Below, piece after piece: positions 11,436 to 24,900 of a stretch of DNA of 64,000 nt. The notes under the pieces were generated by a model. That model did no database searches, was not told the origin of the DNA, and was given only the letters and a program-made list of their open reading frames with translations. The DNA comes from Pseudovirgaria hyperparasitica. Lineage: Eukaryota; Ascomycota; Dothideomycetes; Acrospermales; Acrospermaceae. The stretch lies in assembly GCF_010093815.1 (NCBI RefSeq), contig NW_022985562.1, positions 310,001 through 374,000 of the forward strand, read 5' to 3'. The stretch's first letter is position 1, and each line of letters starts with the position of its first letter. A program made the translations under genes and the position numbers.

Positions 11436-12946
11436 ATGGCAACTACTACTGAAACGGCCTACCAGTCGCATATAAGTGCATATCCTTCCGACGACCTTGA
11501 ACTGCACCAGACGAACCAGTCTAGGATCAGTGACATCGGCAGTCTGCATGGTGCATCATTCGAGCAAGAGCTTCTGCCAATCACACGCAAGACACAGATC
11601 ACTGTCTTGATCTCTAGCTTCTTTTGCGTATTCATGACCATCGGTACTGACTCAATTCTACATTTTACCAGAGCTTTAGCTTCCAATGAATACTAACTTC
11701 CACAGGACTTAATCAGACTTACGGTGTCTTTCAAAACTTTTACATATCGGACCCGAATTCCCTCATCAGCGCCAATGAAAGACGAAACATCGCGTTGATA
11801 GCGTTTGTCGGGGTGCTCGGAGCAGGTCTTACGTGGGCAGGCAGTATATTCGTGAACCCCCTCATGGCTCGTTCCAATGATTTGCGCAAGCTCACTGCGG
11901 CAGGCGCTCTGCTCATCAGTCTTGGTTTCGCACTGGCCTCGCTAAGCACAACAACATGGCATCTCCTCATAACCCAAGGTCTCATCTATGGCGTCGGCAG
12001 CTCGCTTCTATACTTCCCAATCATGTCCATCGCGCCTGAATATTTCGACGACCATCGAGGTGCTGCCATGGGCTTGATTCTTGCCGGGTCTGGTATAGGC
12101 GGCCTCGTGCTGTCGCCTACTACGCAATATCTTCTTGCCCGCGTAGGACCTCGATGGACACTTCGGGTCCTAGCCCTGATCAACCTATTGGTTGCTGGTC
12201 CCGTGGCTTTGGCGACTAGTCCCTCCAGAAGTGTACAACGGCGACCAACGCTTGTAAATATAGCCATTGCAAAGCGGCCAACATTTATACTACAAACGAC
12301 TGGCGCCTTGTTGCAAGCAGCGGGCAATTTCGTACCCTTGACGTTTTTGCCGGACTTTTCAGTTGCGCTGGGCTACACTACGGCGTTTGGGGCATTGCTT
12401 CTGTCGCTGAACAGTGGCGTTAACTCGGCCAGCCGTATAGTGATGGGTATCATTGCTGATAAGGCTGGCAGGCAAAATACGCTAATAGTCAGTGTGCTTG
12501 GGTCCGCGCTCAGTGTCGGTGTCCTGTGGTCGGTGGCAGCAACCGGCGGCACTAATACCAAAGCACTTTGGGTGGCTTTTGTTATTATGTACGGCGTGAC
12601 GTCTGGAGGTACGTATACGGACGCAAAAAATCGCTCTATGGCTAAAATAGAAGCAGGCTACAACGCTCTTTTCCCCACCACGATCACGGAGGTGTTCGGT
12701 ATACAAGCGTATGCCTCAGTAAATGGATTTGCCTACTTTGTACGAGGTCTAGGGGCCTTTGGAGGCACACCAATTGGTGGCGAAATTCTGTCCAGGGAAC
12801 AAGTTGACGGGTCTGAGAGGACTGCGGCAACTTTTCAAACCGTCATTTGGTATGATACAGCCTTACTAAGTGCTGCAACAGTCTGCGTAATTGGTGTCCG
12901 GCTGTTCGATGCTTTGGACAAGAAGCACTTCAAGGTCAAAGCTTGA
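11436..12946 (+). CDS. MFS monocarboxylate-transporter-like permease
   Basis: Integral membrane transporter of the major facilitator superfamily, closest in style to the fungal monocarboxylate porter (MCT) group; the substrate is unknown. Three exons (11436-11643, 11706-12608, 12657-12946) encode 466 residues. A soluble N-terminal tail of about 45 residues precedes twelve predicted membrane helices. Splicing at 11643/11706 restores GGLNQTYGVFQNFY, the hallmark first-loop motif of this group. Later landmarks are FVNPLMAR, YFPIMSIAPEYFDDHRGAAMG, GSGIGG and the helix-10/11 stretch with GGYNALFPTT. The second intron is 48 bp, a multiple of three with no in-frame stop, so retention would only insert 16 residues (see findings). 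No metabolic cluster surrounds it. Confidence 0.88.
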
Positions 12947-13471
12947 ACGACGTGTTCTTCGAAGACGTAGATTTCCTTACAATGTGAAAAGTCTCAAAAG
13001 ATGACTACGGCTTATTCCTGCCAGCTAGTTCTCATATTTCATAATCAGATTGGACGTCTTGTAACAAACAAACATTAAATCACTTATACAACTTAATAGG
13101 GGCAGCGAAGACAACAAAGCACTTATACTGAAAAACACAGGCAGCGATTATCTTTGATCTGTCATGTATTCATAGGGAGTGCTACAGGTTCGTATGCATG
13201 CAATCTTCACAGCTCATATCGTCCAACCACCCAGCCCCATCCTTCTCATCAAACCCATTCAACAGTATGCATCGCACTGAATTTAACAAGCAGGGCGCTC
13301 CAAGAGACCTGGAAAGACATGAACAAAAAGAAAGCAGCCTCTACTCCGAAAACCATGCGTCTAACAATGCAATATCCGAGACCGTGCTCGTTGACAGTAA
13401 CTCAAACACTCCTCGCTGTACCAGCAACGCGACAAAGACTGACCCAAAAGAGACGATGAAAGTCGCGCCAC
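12947..13471. other. Convergent intergenic region
   Basis: These 525 bp separate the 3' ends of the MFS and IQGAP genes. A 100-codon ATG frame on the plus strand starts at 13198 and overlaps the end of the IQGAP coding region on the other strand. Its product is polar and low-complexity, and I do not support it as a gene. Confidence 0.4.
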
Positions 13472-16400
13472 TCAGCTCGCGTCGCGGTAAAATTTCTTGA
13501 ATACAAGGTGCAGGAACAGGTTGACGTTAAGGCGAAGAGCTCCCTGCGCGCCTGCGCCTACACTGGTCGTGCCTCCTCTTAGACTTCCTGCACGCTCATC
13601 CATGGAGGCTCTAGAGCTAGCGCCAGTCTGGAAAAGATTCATGAAAGTATGGTTGTCGAATTGAGCCTGGAGCAGATCGTCGAGCGGGACCTCAGCACTG
13701 GCGCCCGGGATCATCATGCTACCCTGGCTACCTTCGATGAGGAAAATGCCAACTTGGTTGCTGGAGATGGTGAGGTCTATACGATTCCACAAGTGTTCTG
13801 GGAATCCAGACCAAGCGACGACAACGCCCTTGTCGGCGAGTGTGCGAGCAGAGTATTTGAAAGAGCCAAATTTTGGAACACGGCCAGAGCGAGCAAGTTC
13901 ACGTTCATGATTGTACTGTTTGGTGAATGGAAGTAAAAAGCGCCTTTTCCCCTTCTTGTTCTGTAGGGTCACCATGGCTTGTTCGATGTAGTCATTGTAT
14001 GACTTTAGCTGAGCCTCCAGCCAGCCAGCCTTCTCGTCAAGATTATTTAGCGTGGCACGGACACCGTCCAGTTCACGCGTCCGTTGCACTCGGCGACGAT
14101 GTTTCGTCCTAATGTCAACCGCGATGGCATTGAGAAGATCTTGGTATCGGTTATGGCGACTGATTCGACCGGTCTGTTCAAGAGTGAGGATGTTTTCTAG
14201 AGCTGTGCGTTTGAGCTCAGTATATGAGAGATTCGTAATGTCGATGATAGTACTGCTCGATGCTGCGATGTCTGATGTGTAGGCGGACCGCTTCTTGGAG
14301 GCAGGTTGATCGTGAGTAGCGAGCTCCTCGCGAACAAGTTGTTCCCATGACACTTCATCCTCTTGTGTAATCGGCTTGACCATGATGGAAAGTAGATCGG
14401 GTCCAGTTTGTATGCGAATGATGAACAACACACAACGTTTAGTTTCCATGAACAGAGCCTTGACCGCAGCATCTGGGTCTATGACAGATCAGTCGTCTAT
14501 AAAGCAATAGTCGTCTTATTTACTTACCGTCGATATCATGCAATTTTGGGTTGAGCGTAAGACTGATCTCGTTGGTACTGACACCAATCAGCTCACTTTC
14601 GTTGCTCTTCGCGCTTCCAAGCTCTCTGATGACTTCCCGTAAAGTATCGTCTTGAGCGGGACATATCGTTGCGATGTCCTGTACGACAAGTTGATGGATC
14701 GCAAAGATGTCTGCGAGTTTAATGTAAAGCGTAGGCTTCGTTCGTGCGTACAGGTCGTTAAACTCATCAATATCGAATTGCCTTTCTGCGTTCTGAACAT
14801 CGATCACTTGATTCGATATTAGCACAAAAGTTGAGACATCACACCAGTCTACTAGAACTTACTGTTTATCCAGATATCTCCCAGACGCTCCATAGCTTCC
14901 GAGATGTAGCTATTCAATGGCTGGAGATATACGTTGTCCCCACCGAATAGACGGCCAGCTGCTACTTGACCCAACACCTTTGCAACTTCGCCGAGATTGC
15001 GCTTTTGTAGAGGTGCTAGACCACGATCAGCAATACCCCATACCTCAGGTTGGATCAGAGCAGGCTGTAAATAGGTCTTCCAAAGCCACTGTCCGACAAT
15101 CTGAAGGAGGTACTGTTGTTCTTCGTGAGGAAAGCGATCTCGAAGGATTTCGAAAATTTGCTGAGAGACGAAGCGAACTCCATACGGCATTCGTTGCAAG
15201 AGATCCTCAAACGCCGCGAAGAATTGGTCGGCAATATCTCGAAGATCCTGTAGATGATGTATAAACGTTTCACGGGTCTCCTGATCTTTGATAGCTTCCT
15301 CTCGCGGCACATCGACTGGTCGCTGGCTTCTCTGGCCAGTCCGGAGTTCCTCATTGTTGATGGCAGAACGATAGATCTGTAGTGGGTCGCTTTCCAGGTC
15401 GAGGCTCTCATTTTCGATGATATTTTCTTTGATAATAGGCCCGAAGAGATCTCGGAGGAACTTCCGATCTCGAGGAGACCGTATAAAGTTTGCGAACAGT
15501 TTATTCCAGAAGAAGTTGCCGCGCAGGTAGTCCTGCAAACTATCACAGCTGTCGACTTCTTCTCTTATGGCCTTTGTTACTAACTTGAGCAGATAATACT
15601 CCTCTCGTCGCTTCTGCGCAAAGCCGAACAAAACCATCATCAGCTGTTCTGTGCGCTTGCAATCTTTCTCTGCGGTAGCTTGCTCTCTGATTCGCCGAAA
15701 TAAGCGGGCTAAATACTGAGGTTGTGTTTGGAGCATGAAAAAGAGTTCTTGGTAGTGTTCAAGCTTCCGCCGGGAGTTCTTGTTCAGGGCTTTGAGGTCA
15801 AACGGGTCCTTTGACCCTATTTCCTTGTTCGATAGAAGGTTCCCAACAGTCCCACCATAATGTCGCTGATGTTTAACAACCTCATCGAGCGTGATCTTGT
15901 TCTTGACTAATAGCGCGATCTTGATGTCTAGTTGATCAATGTACTGCTCAGCCATCTCATTTTGGCGAACGTGCTGGACAACGGTTTTCCGCATCCGTTC
16001 AAATTCTGTCAAGATGTCAGCCAAGTCGATTGGAAGACCAGTCTTGTACTTACCAATCTCTTCATCAAAGTCAAAATCGCTGTCGTTGAGGAGGTGGACG
16101 AAATTTTTGATGGTCCCAACAGGGGGGTTTTTCCCACATGTTAAACTTTTGTATGCCTCGCCTTGTTGGCGTCCTCGGATGAAGCTCTGGATCTTGACCA
16201 CCTTTTCCATGTTCTGCTTGTAGAATCTCTGCTTCTCGGCATATTGGCGCCGGACAATTGCGCCTCGCATCAGCGCCTGCAGCTCAGTCACAACCTCCTC
16301 TTCAGAGTCAAGCTGGCTCAACAAATGGTCGAGATTTGTGCGGAGTAGCATTGCACGGCACAGGGCCTGAAGTTCAATAGTTGGTGGTTCGTGGATGTTC

Positions 16401-18778
16401 AGCTCGAAGAGGGTGTTATAAGTCTGCTGTCGAAGTGCATAGCCCCTGATGGCGGACTGCAAGTCAATCACTGCAGGCTCGTTCGAGCGTAGAGACTCTA
16501 AAGTAGACAATATCTTCTTTCTCCGGAGATATCCACGTATGTCTGACTGAAGTTCCAGTATGGATTCCTCTTGCCCATGCAAGGCTGTCAATATGGCAGC
16601 CACTTCTTCTCTTAGCCGTGCAGCTCTGATGTGAGACTGCAGTCCCACAACTTCTACCAAGTGTGATCCAAGAGTCTGCTTAATCTGGTTGGTGGACTCT
16701 CGCACAGCATTTCCGCGAAGGATGGACTGAAAACTCGCCCAGTCAACGGCTGTACCAGCCAAGTTCTCTTTCAAGGCTTCCTGCTCTCTTCTGGCAGCAA
16801 GACCCCGGACAGCCGCTTGAAGTAATGTCAAGTTAGTCTCCTGCTGTCGTAGGTTGGTTTGATCGGCTCTTTGCACGCGCCTTTGAAGCATACCACGAAT
16901 ATTGGCTTGCAGTATTTCGATTTCCTTTCGCGCGTTTTTGGTATCATCAACGTCTTGTGCGACTCTCATGCGTAACAATGCGCCTCTGACAGCAGCCTGT
17001 AGGCCTTTGACATGTGTCTCAGCCTCTCTTGTCTGTTCATACTGCTCACCCGCATCTCTACGTGCCAATGCGCCCCGGACAGCAGCTTGGAAGGATCGAA
17101 CGCCTGCCTCATGACTTTGTATCGTGGATCTCAACGTTTGAACCTCTTCTTTCGCAACACGTGCTCGGAACAGGCTTTGCACGAGTGTAACTTCAGGAGT
17201 CTTGTCGGTCCAGTACTGTTCCTTGTTTCTCTTGTGACATCGCACGAGGAAGCCTCGGATGGCGCTTTGAAGGTCTACAGCGAAGATCTTCATATCCATC
17301 CGGTATTGGAAGATTTGTCTTGCAAAGTCTCCTCGTATCCGTGACTGCAAGTCTACAAGCCACTCTTCATTATCCCAAAGATCTTGCATCGCGTCGCCGA
17401 GACGCATCCTAAGCAAGGATCCCTTGACCTGTGCTTGAAAGGCAGCGATATGTTCTTCATTTTCCGCAAGCTCTCGATCCACACGCTCTTGCTCCGATTC
17501 CTGGGGCTCTGGCTCCGGTTCCTCTACAAATTTGGCACTCATTCCCGAAAAGTTTGGCATGGCGACCCCGGACTTATCAAGACCTTTTTGCATAGTTTCA
17601 AGCTCGTGGTCCTCAAATTGCAACTGACCGACAAGATTCCCGATGCGGAAGTCTACTATCCCCTTCCTGTATAGTAGCCATGACAGAGCATGTATACAAT
17701 AAATGACTTTGGGAATATTCTTCTTTTCGTACAGATCAACCAGCTCGAATCTAAACAGCTCAGGCAGCTCAACCTCAGCGAGGAACCGAAAGAAGAGTGC
17801 TATATTGTCGGAGTGTCGAAACTGAAGCCGTGGATTTCTGAAGATACGTAGATTTCGTTCCGGGTAAAGAGATTGGACAATCTCCGCAAACGTAACTCCA
17901 TCTCTTAAGGCCTCTTCGAGCTGCACAATTGGAGGAATGGGCTGTTTTATGATGTCCTCTATCCACTCCTTAGCCTCTCCAATGTGACAAAGATACTCAT
18001 AAGCCTGGAGAAATTGCCGCTGTTGGTCCATCCAATTCCTCCCAGCCCACTCGCTCGACCCAGACTTGCCTCCTCTTTGTGATCTTGATCTTTGCAACTT
18101 CCTTCGGCCCTGCATTCCTGCAACTCCTTGTCCGGGGACCGCTAGATTCGTGAAATCTTCCTCCGCGTTTTGCGCGAATTTTGAGACCGTTCGCAACTGC
18201 TTTGTCGACGAGTGTTGAAGATCCTGAAGCTCTGGCCGCCCCAAGGGAGATATAGTCTGGATTGGTACATTTTCGCGACTCGAACGGCCTGACCCTCGGA
18301 TTGAGTCTGATCTCGAGATTGCTAGAGAATGTACACTTGTAGGAGGTGAGATAGCACCATCTGCAAAGTGTACTGCTTTCCCGCTCTCAGTGCTTTGGGA
18401 ACGATTGTGAAACGAACGATTGGTCCTGTCAGGAATAGGAGGCGAAGCGACAGGTGCTTGTGGTAGAGGTCTTAGGGATTGGCGTACACTCTTATAGGCG
18501 TGTGAGGGATTAACATCTTGTTTCTCAATCTCTTCCATTGACCGAGCGTTAACAATCAAAGCGCTTTCACTCAACCCTCTTTGGTGCCCTAAACCATTAT
18601 ACACCAATCTGCTCGAGCCGTGCGAGGAAACCGTACTCGTGCGACTTGGAGGATATGGATTTGATGAATTTGAATAGGCAGAGGAGCCTGAAGAAGCGTT
18701 CGAGGTGGTGTGGCGCAGAGGACTTGGAGTCGTCGCTTGGCCGAGTTGCGAGCGTGGGTGGTGATATTGATAGGTCAT
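13472..18778 (-). CDS. IQGAP-family scaffold (Rng2/Iqg1-like)
   Basis: Scaffold for the contractile actin ring, septation and polarity. Three exons (18778-14863, 14806-14528, 14472-13472) give 1731 residues; both introns are about 55 bp and splice cleanly into WINMIDVQN and HDIDDAAVKALF. Residues 1-245 are disordered and Ser-rich. A calponin-homology actin-binding domain follows (about 248-370, with YLCHIGEAKEWIEDI). About fifteen consecutive IQ-like calmodulin-binding repeats of the LQAAVRGxLxR type fill about 450-880. The GAP-related domain (about 930-1260) includes NFFWNKLFANFIRS. The RasGAP C-terminal domain contains KKGKRRFLLPFTKQY near residue 1560. Family GRDs lack GAP activity and bind Cdc42/Rho-type GTPases; that is family knowledge. 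The gene shares a 632-bp divergent promoter with IMP dehydrogenase. Confidence 0.95.
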
Positions 18779-19410
18779 GGCCAGCGCAGACGTGCTGAGG
18801 TAGGGAAGGCAATGTTATGTGAAGGCGACATGCGGTGCGCAGTACTCTTCCCCTCGCAGGCAGGAAAAAGGCTGAGTAGGTGGTAGGTGTCAGTCACACC
18901 TTCGGACCTGGACGCAGGCCGCACCTGTTCGTTTGTGTATTCGAATGCCCGACCACAGCCTGGGTAGGTCAACGTTCGTGGACTAAAAAGAGGTAAAAAT
19001 GGTGCTGATTGTGATGTTTCTAGCTAATGAGCGGCAGGACACCGATCGCATTGCAAGGTTCGGCGCAAGAAGGTGGCGTTCGTGATGTCAAAACTGGGAA
19101 TACGCTTTTGGTGTTTTGTTTACTGTTGACACTCTGGTTAGTGTCTTGGCACGAGAGCAGTTGCCGACCGCCGACTTTCTGTTCCGCCCCGCACCAACGC
19201 ACGGATCTTCATTTTTTTAGCACGCTACGATTTTACTTTGCTAATATCATCGTGGGCGCGTCAGCTTCCTTCTTTTTCTTTTTTCTCACTGGGATCAAGC
19301 ACTCACGCCTCTACCCCCGACAGTCAGTCCATAACTCTGTCGTCTCTCTCTTCAAAAAGTCTTCCCTCTGTTCTTTATTGTCAAGTCGAGACCATTCCAT
19401 ATCTCTCGTT
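18779..19410. promoter_or_regulatory. Divergent promoter of IQGAP and IMP dehydrogenase
   Basis: The two start codons lie 632 bp apart and point away from each other, so both promoters are here. The IMP dehydrogenase side (about 19255-19410) is a long pyrimidine-rich tract with CTCTCTCTTC-type runs, common in highly expressed fungal genes. No obvious TATA box. Confidence 0.5.
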
Positions 19411-21299
19411 ATGCCTATCACCAACGGCGATTCCCTAGCACCAAGGAGCGGTGAAGTCCTCAACTTTGCCTCCGCTCTGGATGTCTTGAAGAAAGATTAT
19501 CCTGAGCGCGATGGCATTGATGTCAAGACGCTCGTAGACTCCCGTACTAATGGAGGTCTCACGTACAATGATTTCCTCATTCAACCTGGCTACATTGGTA
19601 CATTCTCGGAGCAGCTGGATTTCCAGTGTAGCTCGTGCTGACTGAATTCGCACAGGCTTTCCAGCTTCTCAGGTCGTCCTTGATTCGCCCGTTACCAAGC
19701 GTATCACTTTGAAGACTCCCTTCATTTCATCGCCTATGGATACTGTGACCGAGCATTCAATGGCCATCTATATGGCTCTCCTTGGCGGTCTTGGTGTAAT
19801 TCACCATAACTGTTCCGCAGATGAACAAGCAGAGATGGTCCGCAAGGTCAAGAGATTCGAAAACGGCTTCATCCTTGACCCGGTCGTAATCTCACCCTCT
19901 ACTACCGTAGGAGAGGCAAAGGCTTTGAAAGAGAAGTGGGGGTTTGGTGGCTTCCCGGTGACTGGTAAGACTTGTCCATGCGCATATACACTTCTCCTTA
20001 TGATGATCAATACATGCCAATTTACAACTTTCGTTCCACCAAGCGGCCCTGGTCGCAATGCGGACACAAATGGAGATTTCTGTCTGATTGGAGATGCCTT
20101 GTTTCCCTTGTCCAAGCCTACTATGCAGGGAAATGATGAGCTAATTCGGTCGTACAGAAAGTGGATCTCTGCGTTCTAAACTCCTCGGTATCGTGACCTC
20201 CCGCGATCTCCAGTTTCATGCCGAATTGGAAGACCCAGTCACGGCCGTCATGGCCACCGATCTCGTCACCGCAAGCACCGGTATCGAGCTTCAGGAGGCG
20301 AACAACATCCTACGGAAGTCAAAGAAAGGCAAACTACCGATCGTAGATGAGGAGGGCAAGCTTGTGTCCCTTTTATCGAGATCTGACTTGATGAAGAACC
20401 TCCATTACCCCCTCGCCTCAAAGCTTCCTCAGTCTAAGCAGCTTATCTCCGCCGCAGCGATCGGAACGCGTCCTGAGGATAAAATAAGATTGCAGAAGCT
20501 TGTCGATGCTGGCTTGGACATTGTGATTCTAGATAGTAGTCAAGGTAATAGCATGTACCAGATCGAAATGATCAAGTACATCAAAGAAACATTTCCCCAA
20601 ATCGATGTAGTCGGAGGAAATGTTGTGAGCCGCGAGCAAGCCGCCAACCTCATTGCCGCTGGTGTAGATGGTCTACGCATCGGCATGGGTAGTGGTAGCG
20701 CCTGCATCACCCAAGAGGTGATGGCCGTCGGCCGGCCGCAAGCCGCTGCCGTGTTCAATGTCACCTCATTTGCAGCCCGTTTCGGTGTGCCCTGCATCGC
20801 GGATGGTGGTATTCAAAATGTAGGCCACATCGTCAAGGGCCTCGCTCTTGGCGCTACGACCGTCATGATGGGTGGTCTCCTTGCCGGTACGACTGAGTCT
20901 CCTGGGCAATACTTCGTCAGCCGCGAGGGTCAGCTCGTCAAGGCATATCGCGGGATGGGCAGCATTGACGCCATGGAAGACAAAAAAGCTGGCGCTGGCG
21001 CCAAAGATTCAAAGGCCAGCAACGCCGGTACCGCGCGCTATTTCTCCGAAGGTGACCGTCTACTAGTTGCACAAGGCGTGTCTGGCTCTGTGCTCGATCG
21101 CGGATCCATTACCAAGTTCGTGCCGTATCTCATGGCCGGTGTGCAGCACTCGCTGCAGGACATTGGCGTGGAGAGTCTGACACAGCTGCGCGAAGACGTC
21201 GTGGCAGGTAAGGTGCGATTTGAGCTTAGGACTGTATCAGCACAGGCCGAGGGCAACGTGCACGGTCTGCACAGCTTTGACAAGAAGTTATACTCGTAG
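19411..21299 (+). CDS. Inosine-5'-monophosphate dehydrogenase
   Basis: Oxidises IMP to XMP with NAD, the committed step of GMP synthesis, in the cytosol. Three exons (19411-19597, 19656-19964, 20158-21299) give 545 residues. The correct donors are those within PGYIG and FPVT; they join to [12 protein letters not shown] and [14 protein letters not shown], whereas read-through frames end early. The (beta/alpha)8 barrel is interrupted by two CBS domains, as usual. The catalytic loop is [11 protein letters not shown] with Cys348; the phosphate and substrate loops include [10 protein letters not shown] and MMGGLLAGT. The flap region includes [11 protein letters not shown] and [12 protein letters not shown]. 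The second intron is 193 bp, long for this window. Length matches fungal IMPDHs, and the gene looks intact. Confidence 0.96.
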
Positions 21300-21913
21300 A
21301 GAAGAAAAAGAACCAAAAGTCACTTGCGGCGTAGGGCGCTATATATATGGGACAGGATGTGTGGATGGCATTTGTGTATGATTGTAAATACTCACGCTTG
21401 ATTATACCTTGTAAGCTCGACATCAGCTTTAGTTGCCAACTCGAAATAAAGCATATTTGAGGCTTTTCGACATGTATCTATCTCAGGGCGCCCAAACAGT
21501 GCACACTAGTGTTTCTTGTCTTGCGTTCTGGAGCATATGTTCTACGATCATGCTGATTGATTTGCCTTTCGAAGTTAGATCAATCAATTACGACATATCC
21601 TTTTGTCGATACCTGATTGTAAGAACGATTTGACAGGAATATGTTTTACCTACGGCATTTATCATGACTGTAGGGGTCAACTGATTCTATTGTAATTCGT
21701 TGGATATATGCTTCGTACATTGCACGAACAAGCCCAACCGGTGTAGTAGATTTTCCACGTGACAGCCAGTGCCATGATCCAGAACGCCATACCGGGAATA
21801 TATATCCTCATCGTACCATCCCGGTGTACAATAAAATAAAATAAAAAATACTGGGTATCTCGATTCATATCCATCTTTTCTCCTTGATCCACATTCATGC
21901 AGCCAACTCTTCC
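21300..21913. other. Convergent intergenic region
   Basis: The 614 bp between the 3' ends of IMP dehydrogenase and the beta-propeller gene are AT-rich in places. An A/T tract near 21830-21850 could serve polyadenylation on either strand. No gene seen. Confidence 0.45.
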
Positions 21914-24900
21914 TCACATCATGACACACTTCACTCTCTCTACTTTCGTCGGCTTTCTCTCACTCGCACCTTGCCCATCCAAGCTCCGCTGGGCAGCTAA
22001 ATCCTGCCATGGATCCATATTTCCTGTAAATGGAGGAGCGCTGACCATCGGACCATCATGCACACGTCCAGGCACCAGTCTCGCGTCAAGGTTGCCACTT
22101 CCAGGATTGCCGCCACCAAGACTCCGGCCGAAACTCCCACTCGTATTTAATCTACTCAAAAGAGGGCGCCTCGAACTTGGTGGATGGGGAAAATCCTCCT
22201 GTCGACGAGGCTCCATGGCAGACGCTGAGCGCGGAGCGGCGAGGGCTTCGGTGGATTGGGCTCGGCGGCCGGATAGGTAGAATTGGGATATAGAGCTGCG
22301 GTGTGAGGATGAGCGTGAGTGTCGAGCGCCGACGGGATGGCGAGGAATGGAGGCGGACGTCTCGAGATAGGCGGATTGTTGCGTGGGTATAGGGGGTCGC
22401 GATGGGTATGGTTGGGATTGAGCATTGGCATGTGTGAGAGAATGTTGCGGTTGTGTATGTGCATAGAGGCTTTGCTGTGGCTGCGGGTAGTTTCGCTGTT
22501 GAAAGGGGTTTTGAGGCATGGACATGCTTGATGCCATAGTTGAAGGACGACCGGGAGTATTCGCATTGCGCATCATACCTACAGGAGGGGGATACTGTGA
22601 TGTACCGGGAATCAGTGGCCGGGAGCGAGGGAGCATGCGATTCGAGGTGGGAGTGGTTGATGGTAGGACTGGTGGTACTCCTTGCTGTTGCTGAACGCGG
22701 ATGAGGTCTGCGACCCCTAAGGTGGAGACTTGCGCGGATGCCGCTTGAGGCGGTTCCATAGGCTCGTCACCTACTGCGCGTCGAATGACTCGGACTGGGG
22801 TAGGTGCAGCGATCCCTGCACCAAGTCTGTCGGCTTCGGTCTGGTTTCGTTGTGTCAGCGCAGGAGAGACATTGATTACAGGCGCAGGTAATGCAACATT
22901 TTCTGCAGGCGATGGTAATGTCGATGATCTGCGTGGTTGGCTGTTTGCGGATACTACAGGGGGACCTCGCGGCAAGACAGCTGAGAAGCTTGTTGGAAGT
23001 GGTGGAACTGGAGGGGCATCGATAGGTGCACCTTGTCGTGATACATCGTGGTTTTGAGAGCGTCTCGAGCTCCTGGGACGTGGTATTGACAGCGTGGGCA
23101 CGCCAGGGAAAGTGTTGCTCGAGCGTATACGGCCTGCTTGAGTGACACGACTGCCTTGAGATGGATGTGGCAATGAAGCTGGCATGGCTGAAGGTGGGGG
23201 TAACACTGCTGGCATTGCTGATGTAGGTGGTCCTCCTGTACGAGGGTATGTGAGGCTCACACTTTCTGGTTCTGCGCGAGGAGTGTACGGAGGAGGCGGC
23301 GGTACCCAGTTATCCGCGTCACTTTCGTGTGGAATCTCTCTCAGACCGTCCGCTCTTCTGTACTCGAGAGGTCGATCTGGAAGCGCTCGGAGGCGATTAC
23401 GAGCTGCTGGAGCTGTAGCTGCAACAGTCGCAGCTCGGTTGAGTGAGGCTTGGGACCTTGGTTGTGAATGATCGTACGGTTGTTCAAAGGCTGCAACAGC
23501 TTCATCACCACCCAATTGATCCTCATCCGTGGATCCAGTCGGGATGTTTGACGCACGTCGGTCGCTATCGCGGCTTGCGGTGGTCGATGATCGACCCAAT
23601 TGGCGAGACAATCTTCGAGCAGCTGCACGATCTTGGGCAGCTTTTTGTGCAACAGTCCTCCGCCTGACGATTTCTACTTCTCGGTCGAAGTCTATGTCCT
23701 CATCTGGTAGTCTCTCGCCAGGCATGAGTGTGTCTAAATCAAAAACGATGCGCTTCGGTACAGCTTCCACGGGCCCTGCAAGGGTCTCGCGGTCAAAATC
23801 AATGATCACGATGGCCCCACTCGAGCTTTGGGAGATATCGGGAATCGATCCATCAGGACTTGAAGCGATGACGTTGCTTCCCACGGCAATGAGACGTTCA
23901 GCACCACCTGGTCCTGATATCTTTAGCCAGCGTAGCGATGCTATCTCTTGCGATCGAGATTCCTCGTCCCGTGGCAAGCGGACCTTCAAACATGGCTCTT
24001 GTGGTGACTCCTGTTCAGAATGGTTGATGTCGTTGAGATATTCCAAATCACCACCTTGACTTTCCGGTAATCGGTACAGCCAAATCTCGGCACATCGATC
24101 TTGTCTCACAGCAATGGCAACATGGTCAGCCAATGGTGACACTGCAGGCATCGCAGCTTCGACAAGACCAGGCTTGATAGACTTTGGGGCATCAGGTAAG
24201 AAGGTCTTGAACTCTTTGAAGCTTGACGATATAACGTCGTATATACCCCAAGTGTGCTTATCTGCGTCGTAAGCAAATAGCTCATTGACTTGTGCAGTCG
24301 TAGCGTCGGGGACCAGAGTTGCTTGCCTGGCTCTTTTGGCCTTTTCGGGGAAAAGTACTTGTGATGTCCAGGCCTTATCGACGTCTAGTAGAATTGGTTC
24401 ACCCTCTTCGGTAAAGGGGCCATCAAAGCTGCCGTGGACAGTGAAGATGGTGGTGGATTTGCGATGGCGGACGACAGTCGTGGCGAGTAGCGTCCTACTA
24501 TCGTCTGAGAAATATAAGCTATCCATTGGGTCGCTGGTCATGATGCGTTTGTCTGGTTCGGAGTCTGCTGCAGCCAGTGAAATGATTTCAATACCATTTC
24601 TACTCCCAACAGCCAAGACCAAACCGTTTGGGGCTAAAGCCAAGCAAGTAGAATCATTAGCAAGATATACAGTCTTGCGTCTCTTGACAATGGTGTCATC
24701 GCCTTCTCTTAGGGAATAGATGTCCAGTTTGGTAGGATTGGTGAGGACTGCGAGCAATGAACCGTCATCCAGGACATCGATAGCAACAGGTTTTCTTCGC
24801 ACTTCAAAGATACGCATAAAGGCACGCGGCAGTTGTTCTGTATAAACTAGCCAGACGTTTTTCGACCCATACACCGCCACCAATTTCCCGTCTCTTGATA

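Noticed and set aside
13198-13500. 100-codon ATG frame between the MFS and IQGAP genes
   Set aside because: Polar, low-complexity product, no family resemblance, and it overlaps the IQGAP coding end on the other strand.
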